A stretch of 64,000 nt of DNA, from the NCBI RefSeq assembly GCF_016545825.1, contig NC_052620.1, positions 1,674,001-1,738,000 on the forward strand. Direction: 5' to 3'. Numbering within the stretch: the first letter of the stretch is position 1; each line of letters opens with the position of its first letter. Shown here in pieces: positions 56,040 to 64,000 of this stretch. Source of the DNA: Eucalyptus grandis (taxonomy: Eukaryota; Streptophyta; Magnoliopsida; Myrtales; Myrtaceae). The translations under genes and the position numbers were made by a program. Below the pieces are notes generated by a model. The model was not told the origin of the DNA, made no database searches, and saw nothing but the letters and a program-made list of their open reading frames with translations.

Positions 56040-56803
56040 TATGTTTTAGTTTCCCATTTGTTATTTCCAGCAGTTTGTCTTCTAGAGAGTTGAGCTTTTC
56101 AAGCACCATAATCTTGGAATTTATCCCTTCTGTTTTGGTTTAGCATGTCGGAGGAAGCTGCCCTTGTCAATTTTATGCATAAGTACATATGTATACTCTC
56201 AATTCTGCGCTGGCTTGAAGAGCCCCATGCTATCATCTCTTCACTCCCGCTTTTGGAGCTTATTTTGGATGGAACCCCTTGACCTTTTGAGCGACATGTC
56301 TTTTGTGTTCTTACCACCAATCACATTCCTAAAAGGATGGGAATAGTCCATACTGATCTCCCCGTGCTCATGCAACTACATCTGGGAATAGAGGAAAATT
56401 GGGCAAAAGATCTAGTTTTCCAAGGAAAATCGTGTAAAAGATATAGTGGTTCATGAAAAAGTATACCACATCACATGTCACATGTATCAAATTTAGTCAA
56501 TGGCTAAATGAGCACCTAAAGAATTAACCTCGCCGTCGCCTAAGGCTACATGCTTAAAATCACCTGCATACTTAAAATCACCAACATACCCATTAATGAA
56601 AAGTTAAGGCTAACATGCTTGATTGGTTGTAGCTTGTAGGACGAGGGCCTGTTAAGTATTTTGTCTTAGTTGTGCATGCTTAGGTTATTAGCTGGTCAAG
56701 TCTAAGTCATGTGCCTCTATCTTGCTTGTCAAGATTCTGTTCATTTGATTAGAAGTGCTCTGATAAATTACAATTGCTTTTTGTGTAGGATTAAATATAG
56801 CTT
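56040..56803. other. Probable intron sequence
   Basis: No recognised coding sequence; short frames (56099-56346) overlap on both strands. Confidence 0.35.
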
Positions 56804-56899
56804 GAGCATTGTCGTGGACAAGGGCCTGAAAAAGCCCCTATATACATCTGCACGTCTAAAAAAAAGGAGAAGTGCTCTATCTGGAGACTCATTCCTACA
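56804..56899 (+). CDS. Candidate exon related to the gene at 35.7 kb
   Basis: After TTGCTTTTTGTGTAG the frame reads IKYSLSIVVDKGLKKPLYTS, then ARLKKRRSALSGDSFLQ, and ends at CTACAG before GTATCA. The second half of the exon and the following intron (56837-57060) recur at 35682-35909, where the exon part has small deletions and an in-frame TGA. The intron here is cut off by the LTR starting at 57063. Confidence 0.5.
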
Positions 56900-57062
56900 G
56901 GTATCATATTTCTTGCAGAGTATATACTTAGCATCATTCATAGATATTCGTTGACAATTGATTATGCACGCTAGGACAGTACGTTATATGTTACCAACTG
57001 CCTTTATGGAATATGAAATCCTCGTTTCATGGAGTTTGTTTCACACGATTGGTACTGCATTT

Positions 57063-57995
57063 TGAAAGGGCTAGTATAAACACCTAGAGGGGGGTGAATA
57101 GGTGTGAAGACAATTTTTCGCAAATTTTAGTAGAAGTAATTTGCCTTTAGAAGATAACAGACTATGAATGAATTTAAAACTTAAACAGTTAAATAAAGCT
57201 ACGAATTGAAATAAGGAGTTTTGGGAAGAGAATAAAAACACAAGGTTTATAGTGGTTTGGCTTATATCAAGCCTATGTCTACTCTCCTACGCTGACAGCC
57301 CACTGGCTGAATTTCACTAATAATCAAAAGAGATTTTACAGCAGTGTGATATCGACTTCACAGTGAAAAGTCTCTACTGGTCTCTCACAAAGTCTCACTA
57401 TGAGTTTCTCTATTTTGTATACAACTTTGAGCTTAGTTAATGAAATAGCAAGGAACTAGAAAGCTTCAGACTTTGAAAATTTTCTTTCACGCACACACTC
57501 AAACAGCTGAATAGTCCACCTTAAAAATACTTCTTCATGCCCTCATGACCGTTGGCACTTTCCAAAGGAATTCTTCCAATTAACCCGTTGGACAGAATCA
57601 ATCAAGGGGATCTTGAGCCGTTTGATGATTAAGATGAAAGCTTGTCAATCTTGTTCGCTCATACAATCGGGATTTTAGTTTCTAAAAGTATAACTTTCCA
57701 AATTTGCTTGCGTTCCAAAAGATTTGATTGATGAAATTGATTCCATTAAGGATAATCAATCACGTAGGTGCTAAATCCAGCCATAAGGTCATCTATAAAC
57801 TATATAAATCGAATAAAGATAATCTCGCATCTAGATAAGTCTTCATTATTCAGTCTGGAATTTGTCAGTGTGAGTAGACTTTGAACCTAAAGTTTGACGT
57901 TTTTCAGACTTTGACATTTTAGTCTGGAAGTCTTTAGACTAGACTTTTAGAAAGGTTTTGTCAACTTCAAAACAGTAAAAGAGTTTTCTCCAACA
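57063..57995 (-). repeat. Sirevirus-like 3' LTR (933 bp)
   Basis: On the minus strand it begins TGTTGGAGAAAACTC and ends CTAGCCCTTTCA. The plus-strand text near 57082 (CCTAGAGGGGGGTGAATAGG) is characteristic of this lineage's LTR ends as I recall them. The partner LTR is beyond the right edge. Confidence 0.8.
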
Positions 57996-58010
57996 ATCTC
58001 CCTCTTTTTA
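57996..58010 (-). promoter_or_regulatory. Polypurine tract of the Sirevirus-like element
   Basis: Minus-strand AAAAAGAGGGAGAT lies immediately upstream of the LTR start TGTTGG; it is the expected primer for plus-strand DNA synthesis. Confidence 0.8.
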
Positions 58011-58384
58011 ATGGTGGCAAAACTTTCCTGCAAATTTAAGATCTTTTGACATGCAAAACAACTCTTAAACGGTACATGATATCTTATGAAAAATTAAGAT
58101 CTGGATAGTACCAATTCTGCAACCATAGAAACCATGTTAATCCAGAAAAGATAATAACTATCCAACCATAATTAATATCACCAAAGTAAGTTATTGCAAG
58201 CGTATAAAAGTTCAACAAAAAAGTTCAACAATTAAACAAAGGTCCAACAGTACCAAAAGTTCAACCATAACCAATAAAAAAAGTCAAATGTTAAATCTGC
58301 ACATTCTCCCCCTTTGTGTCAATACAAAAAGTGGAGATGTATAAAAGTGTGATGCAATCAGGGCTGTTTGGAAATACGAACGAT

Positions 58385-60592
58385 CTATAAATCCCCCATA
58401 GATTAAGCTATCTCCTCTAGCTTTCTCATAATCTCCTTCAGCTTCTCAATATCTTCACCCTTTGCAGTCTCTTGAACTTGAAGCTTAAGGGCCTGTACTT
58501 GCTCATGTAGAGAATTTGATATAGACTTCAAAGCTTTGTAGAGGTTCTTGATCTCAAACTCCATCCCATATTGTTGACCCTTCAACTCTAAAAGAAGCTC
58601 TAGCAGCCTTTGAAAGTCTGATGTAGGTTCGGTTGATGCATTAGGTTCAACCAAATTAATTTTAGGAGTGTTGAGATGTGAGGGAACATCAGCAATTCGA
58701 TCACCAAGACTTGGAGAGGATGCCTCAACATCAGCTTTAGGAAATTGAGAAGCATAGACATCCTCTAAATCGGTAGGAGAACAACTAACACCATCACTAG
58801 TAAAAACAGGTGAAGAAGAAGTACTTATGTTCTCAGCAGCTTCCCTATCTTCGTGGCTATAGGTGGAGAAGATAAATCTTCTTCTTGCTCAAACATAGCT
58901 TCAGCTCGCAAATGATGTTCTTTTTCTCTTGTATCTCCTACAGTTTCACTCCTAGTCTTCTCAGAATCATCTGACAAGGATACTACAAACGTTGGTTCAA
59001 AAGAGTCATCTTGACCCTATTCCTCTTCTGTTTCTCTTCCTTCTTCTTCTTTTTTTTTTTCTCTTCTTTCTCTTTTCTTTCCTCTGCTCTTCTTTCTTCA
59101 CTTCCTTCTCTTCTCTACTCCATTTATTCTCTTACTCTTTCCTCTTTATTCTCTGGCTACTCAAAACTAACAAAACTCCGTAGATTTTTCAAGGCAAAAG
59201 TGTAGAGAGTGATATCATCCGCATCCTCTTCTTCGTCTTGCAAGATAAGGGCTCTTCTGTTTTTGATAGGTGCACTCATAGGCTCCTTGCCTTTTCTTTT
59301 TCTGTATGACAGAGTCTTGCTTTGCTTTGTTGGGGGACTTCTCCTTGAAGCGCTCTAAAGCTTTGTTCAGTTCTTTCAATTTCCATTTTGACACCATCTT
59401 CAATCCTATAACCATAGAAGCAATGGTTCGAACATAGAGAGATGCTGGAAGCTGAATATGAAAGTGTCGAAACAATTGAGTGACCAGCGCAGAATAAGGG
59501 AGTTGTCCATTTTCCTTCACAACTGTCCTGTACATGTGCATCAGGATTGTGTGTGGCAGCGAGAACTTCATCCCATTACTAATGGCAAACATCAGTTTTG
59601 CCTCAGAACGAGAGACATTTGTCTTGGAGGTTGATTTTGGTCGGATGCAATTGATTACAACCTTGTGCACCAAAATGTTTGAGGCAGACATTCTGGAGTA
59701 GGTAATGCCACCTTCAGCAAGTCTGTCCCTAACAAGAGACATTGTTGTATGACCAACAGACACGTTTATTGGTTGGAAACTCCATCTTTCCACACCAATA
59801 ACATTAGCCAATGTGTCCACATCCACCACATACTCTTTATCCCTCATAGTAAAACGAAATCTATTCGCATCTAGAAAGGACAAATTCGAATAAAAATATG
59901 CAGTTAATTTAGGGTAAGTGACAGAAGTCTCAGAACAAAATCTTTCAAATTGAAGGAGAGAAAACTTCTCCCTCAGGTTCACCTTCAAAGAATCTAAAGA
60001 ATCAAAATCCATAGATCGAGGGTTCATTACCCCTCTCTTCAGCAATCTCGAGTAAGTCTTTCTGTGGTCTTTAGAACGAAACAAACTCGTTCCCTCACCA
60101 CGCGCATAAGCAGCAATGCCCATTCTAAGCTGAAATTTTGCATACGTTTTCTCATCATCGTCCTTTACCTCAGGCTGATTAAAGGAACCAAAATGGTGAT
60201 TAGCGAGAAAGTTAGCAAACGTTATGACCGCCGTTCCTTGAGGCGCAATGCCTAACCTTTCCATTGTTCACAAAAAACTGAGTCTCATTTCTATATCATC
60301 TCTCTTTCAGAAATTCATCAATAAAGGTCATGGTAGAACCACCTTGCTTTAACTGATTGTAGAGTTTAAAGATAAACGGGGTTTTTTCATTCTTACAAGT
60401 TCAACATCTTCTATGATCTTCTCTTCCATTGGTTGGCACAGAGGATTTTGAGTGGCACGCTGTGAAGAATGATGCTGTTGAAAATGTTGTTGTTGTGGAG
60501 AATCTTCTTCCTCGGTTAAGTCAAAATGAGTAAGACCCTCTGGCATATTCTGTGGTCCTTTGCTTGCGATCCGAGACGACTTTCTTTGGAAA
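58385..60592 (-). pseudogene. Env-like ORF region of the Sirevirus-like element
   Basis: The longest piece (59215-60264, 349 residues) has the Ser/Lys-rich, all-helical look of the plant-transposon-type domain found in Sirevirus and Athila env-like ORFs: DSLKVNLREKFSLLQFERFC, then VTYPKLTAYFYSNLSFLD, then DVDTLANVIGVERW, then GQLPYSALVTQLFRHFHIQL. An N-terminal piece (60349-60592 part of a 95-residue frame) contains RKSSRIASKGPQNMPEGL. A C-terminal coiled coil (58403-58654) has FEIKNLYKALKSISNSLHEQ. Stops and frame changes separate the pieces. The role of these plant env-like proteins is not established. Confidence 0.75.
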
Positions 60593-61042
60593 GGTGTTGT
60601 CGCATTTGATCTCAGTACATGATTCTTCAATTCCAAAGTCTCTCAGCTGTTGCCTTATCCACAAAATTTGAGAACAGCAGCTCCTAAGAGCCACATACTT
60701 TACTTCTACTGTTGTTAAAGTTACAGTACTCTACTTCCTTGAGAATCAAGACACTAGCTTGTTGCCAAGTAGTTGACAAGTACCAGAAGTATTCTTTCTA
60801 TTAACTTTAAAACCTATTAAATCTGCGTCTAAATATCCAAGGAGAGTAAAATCTCATTCTTTAGGATACCACAGACTTAGCTTTGGAGTAGTTGCAATGT
60901 ATTTGATAATGCGTTTTGCAACACTTAAATGAGATTCTTTGGGATCTGATTGGAATTTAGCACAAATGCAAACACTTAACAAAATGTCAAGTCTAGATGC
61001 AATAAGGTAAATAAGCGAACCAATAATGCTCCTATAAAGCTT
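60593..61042 (-). pseudogene. Sirevirus-like RNase H remnant, truncated
   Basis: Minus-strand text includes GSLIYLIASRLDI-like sequence near 60990-61040 and TTVEVKYVALRSCCSQILWI near 60660-60720, with internal stops. The domain begins its conserved IKCDNT motif near 60600 but then runs directly into env-like sequence, so its end has been deleted. Confidence 0.65.
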
Positions 61043-62132
61043 CTAGTCTACATTCTTTCCTCCTTCATCTTTATCTAGCTTCGGAGAACTTGACATTGGT
61101 GTCTCTGTCTTTTTGCAGTTCTCCAATTTGAATTTCTTAATGAGATCTTTTGCATACTTCTCTTGGTGCATGAAGAGACCTTTCTCCGATTGTCTAACTT
61201 GGAATCCCAGAAAGAAAGTTAACTCATCCATTATACTCATCTCGAATTCATCCTACATACATCTAGAGAATTTCTTGCATAAATTTTCATTAGTAGATCC
61301 AAAAATGATATCATCAACATAGATTTGAACGAGCAGTAAGTCTTTACTCTCTCTTTTTATGAACAAAGTAATATCTATATTTCCTTTAATAAAACCATTT
61401 TGGGTTAGGAATTTACTTAACTTTTCATACCAAGCTTGAGGTGCTTTCTTGGATAAATCCATTGAGGAAGGCACTCTTCACATCCATATGGAATAACTTG
61501 AAATTTTTATAGCAAGCAAAAGCAAGTAATAGTCCAATTGCTTCTAACCTCGCTACTGGTGCATATATCTCATTATAGTATATTCCTTCTTCTTGCATAT
61601 ATCCTTTAGCCACGAGTCTCGATTTATTTCGGATCACTTTTCCTTTCTCATCCATCTTATTCCTGAAAAAGCATTTAGTTCCAATAATAGACTTACCTTT
61701 AGGTTTAGGAATTAGCTCCCAAATATCGTTGGTGCTGAACTGCCTAAGCTCTTCTTGCATAGCTTCGATCCAGCTTTCATCAGATAGAGCTTCCTCTACA
61801 CTTTTGGGTTCTATTTCAGAAACAAGTGCTAGTGCACTCAACTCTTCTTGCATTTTGGATCTGGTACAAACTCCTTCATCAATGCTTCCAATGATGAGTT
61901 CTTTGGGATGACTTGACTTATGCTTCCAGTTGTTGGTAGGTTTGAGAGTCTGCTGATCCTCTGCTTCAGTTGAATCTTCTAGTTCTGCTTGAAGTTGATC
62001 TTCAAAAGTCTGAACTACTTCGGGGGAAGTAGACTTTGTAAAGTCTAGAGTAGGTTCAGATTCTTCAAGTTGAGTTTGATCCAGTTGATTCTGCATAGAA
62101 TCTTGAAACTTGAGGTTCATAGATTCTTCCAT
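61043..62132 (-). pseudogene. Sirevirus-like reverse transcriptase remnant
   Basis: Motifs in order on the minus strand: EEALSDESWIEAMQEELRQF, then IWELIPKPKGKSIIGTKCFF, then NKSRLVAKGYMQEEGIYYNE, then FKLFHMDVKSAFLNGFIQE. A frame change near 61450-61470 follows, then QAWYEKLSKFLTQNGFIKG, the intact active site YVDDIIFGSTN near 61300-61321, and LTFFLGFQVRQSEKGLFMHQ. A stop near 61253 and the frame change disable it. Confidence 0.9.
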
Positions 62133-62189
62133 AGATTGAGTTTTTTTTGTTGAATACTCTATATGCTTTGCTTGTAGTTAAGTAACCAA

Positions 62190-62990
62190 GGAAAATTCAT
62201 TCATATGATTTTTCTTCAAACTTTCTAGTTCGATCATTTGCCCAAAACGAGAGGATATATTGCTCTCAATTAAAAGAGTTCTGGCCATCTCCTGCAAAGA
62301 TCTATTCTTCATTTCTACAACTCCATTTTGCTCTAAAGTGTATGGAGAAGAGAAAACATACTAGAAACCAGATTCATCATAGAATTTCGCAAAGTCTTGA
62401 TTTTCGAATTCACCTCCATGATCTGTTCGTATGCTTGAAATAGTATAACCCTTTTTATTCTGAACCTTCTTGGCAAACTTTTAGAAGTGAGAAAATGTTT
62501 TATACTTATTTGCCAGAAAGTAAACTCAAGTAAAACGAGAGTAATCATCTACGATTACTAGGTGATACTTCTTTCCACCAATACTTTGAGTTTTGGTTGG
62601 TACAAAGAGATCCATATGCAGAAGTTGCAAAACTCGATTAGTAGAAACTTGATTTATAGATTTAAAAGAACTTCTAACCCGTTTTCCCAAAACATATGGA
62701 GTGCATAATTCAGTCTTTTGATATGTCAAATTGGGAAGACCACGAATAAGCTTCTTGGAAGAAATCTTGGCAATCTGCTTCATATTAACATGGCCAAGCT
62801 TTCAATGCCAAAGATTTGCTTCATCTTGAATGGAAATAAGACACTGAGAACTTTCTGATTTTATATCCATAAGGTAAATGTTCTCATGCCTTCGTCCAAT
62901 GAAAGATTAAGAGAAATCTTTACTTGTTCCCGAATATATGCCTTCTTGGAAATTTATTTTGAATCCTGTATCGCAAAAGTTGACTAATGC
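62190..62990 (-). pseudogene. Sirevirus-like integrase remnant
   Basis: Minus-strand frames give LLHMDLFVPTKTQSIGGKKY, then HLVIVDDYSRFT, then a stop, then ISSIRTDHGGEFENQDFAKF and SSPYTLEQNGVVEMKNRSLQ. The D, D and E positions are recognisable. After SNISSRF the conserved C-terminal integrase text is missing, implying a deletion before the RT region. Confidence 0.8.
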
Positions 62991-63119
62991 CGAGTAGATT
63001 ATAATTCAAACCTTCCACCAATGAGACATTGTTGATAGTGAGGCTTCCAATCTTCACGGTTCCACAACTAACAATTCTTCCTTTGTTGTTTCCTCAAAAG
63101 GAAACTTTTCCACCATTTA

Positions 63120-63200
63120 TTTGAACAAGTTTTATAAAGCAACTCGAATTTCCTGTCATGTGTCTTGGATAATCACTATCCAAATACCATTTAATCTTTT
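63120..63200 (-). pseudogene. Sirevirus-like protease motif region
   Basis: The minus strand reads KWYLDSDYPRHMTGN, where the aspartic protease site would normally be DSG; the glycine position is aspartate here. A stop follows shortly downstream. Confidence 0.65.
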
Positions 63201-63331
63201 TCTTGATAGTGACCTGTGATCAAAAGAAGAACTTAAGTTTTCTTTGGTACCTAAATTTTCTTTGGTCCATGAGAGTTAGTACTAAAAATAGTCTTAGCCC
63301 AATTCCTCCTAACAAGTCTCCAAACCTTGGG

Positions 63332-63929
63332 ACATTCCTTCTCGAAATGTTCTGAACCATTACACTTTGAACATCTGAGAGCACTTCGGCCAATAGGTTT
63401 TACAAAAATTTTTTGAAAATGATCTCTGTAAAATGCTCTTGTAGGTCTTTGTTTAATTTTTTCTTTAACTTTGGGAAAGTCGATTAAAGGAATAGTTTAT
63501 GAAGTTGTGCCCAAACTAGATTTGTTAAAATAAGGTCTTTGTACAAAAAGAATTTTCTCCAACTTCTCGGATCCTTGTTGAAAATATTTTTGTGATATTT
63601 GAAATATCTTCTTTCAAAAAGACATTTTCCTTTGAAAGAGAATCTGCATTTTTTTTCTTTTTCAAATCAACAAAATTTTTATCCAAATTTTCAAACTATT
63701 TTTTCCAAGAATTTTCCTGTTGCCTCGATTTAGAATTCTCCCTCTTTAGCTCAGAAATTCTTTTAAGAGATGTTTTGAGACTGAGACAAAGTTCATCTAT
63801 ATACTTCGAGACTTTAATAGGGAATTTTAGATTGCTAACCTCAATTTCTTTGTCTGAGTTTGAGTCTGATTCTGATTTGGCCATCAAACATATGTTGGCA
63901 TATTCTTCATCACTTTCCTTGCGCTCCAT
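63332..63929 (-). pseudogene. Sirevirus-like gag C-terminal part
   Basis: An acidic segment from 63929 (ICLMAKSESDSNSDKEIEVS, then a Lys/Glu-rich coiled region KTSLKRISELKREN) precedes a CCHC zinc knuckle CSKCNGSEHFEKEC at 63332-63373 that fits CX2CX4HX4C. Stops separate the two. The gag start lies beyond the right edge. Confidence 0.75.
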
Positions 63930-64000
63930 GTTTATGCTTTGAGAGCCTTTTTGTATTTCTCAATTCTTCCATTCTTTTTCTTCAACAGAGGACAGTTAGG

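Larger units (their letters stand above)
57063..64000 (-). mobile_element. Sirevirus-like Copia retrotransposon, 5' end outside the window
   Basis: On the minus strand, going down in coordinate: gag end with zinc knuckle, protease, integrase, RT, a truncated RNase H, an env-like region, the polypurine tract and the 3' LTR at 57063. Copia order of pol, plus an extra hydrophilic ORF with a plant-transposon-type domain between pol and the 3' LTR, is the hallmark of the Sirevirus lineage. Multiple stops and deletions show it is inactive. It lies directly after the duplicated host segment ending at 57060. Confidence 0.88.

Noticed and set aside
58992..59205. Small Phe/Ser-rich membrane-like proteins
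   Set aside because: They come from a CTT/TTC-rich tract antisense to the Sirevirus-like element.

Overview
The window looks like nuclear DNA of a woody core eudicot. It is AT-rich and intron-bearing, it carries a TIR-NBS-LRR (TNL) resistance gene, a class not found in grasses, and it is packed with plant-type Copia, Sirevirus-like, LINE-1, Harbinger, hAT and Mutator-like elements. A family such as Myrtaceae is possible, but nothing in the sequence fixes this. One assembly gap of 100 N lies at 35582-35681. No complete, clearly working conserved gene was found; most recognisable coding sequence is decayed or mobile.

Layout. 1-1345: three abutting tandem-repeat arrays. 1346-6434: non-coding repeat-like sequence. 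6435-6863 (+): an F-box protein remnant. 9310-14945: a cluster of short terminal-inverted-repeat elements (two Harbinger-like, one Mutator-like, one hAT-like), interleaved with relics of two small unidentified gene families. 15808-22620 (+): a full-length but decayed Copia retrotransposon with a 5-bp target duplication (AGAGT), itself split by a 633-bp Harbinger-type element. 24169-24903 and 37744-38458: two members of one TIR family rich in GTGTCGGAC motifs. 26580-32430: further members of the two small families (here A and B), including the best preserved copies at 26973-28147 and 30538-30789, both on the minus strand. 33031-35581 (-): the 3' half of a LINE-1. 35682-37011 (+): exons of an unidentified host gene. 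39169-40658 (-): a small non-autonomous LTR element. 41908-47771 (-): a TNL gene with intact TIR and NB-ARC exons but broken LRR and post-LRR exons. 52602-55665: a 3-kb solo LTR. 55975-57060: exons probably related to the gene at 35.7 kb. 57063-64000 (-): a Sirevirus-like Copia element with an env-like ORF, running off the right edge.

Most of the window records nested insertion and decay. The two small gene families are its least explained part. Each has several copies whose upstream TATA region, 5' untranslated stretch and start codon align with one another, and the best copies of A and B also share downstream sequence. I do not recognise either protein. The TNL locus could at most yield a truncated TIR-NB product. 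The host-gene segments at 35.7 and 56.8 kb are near-copies, one beside the assembly gap and the other interrupted by the Sirevirus-like element.
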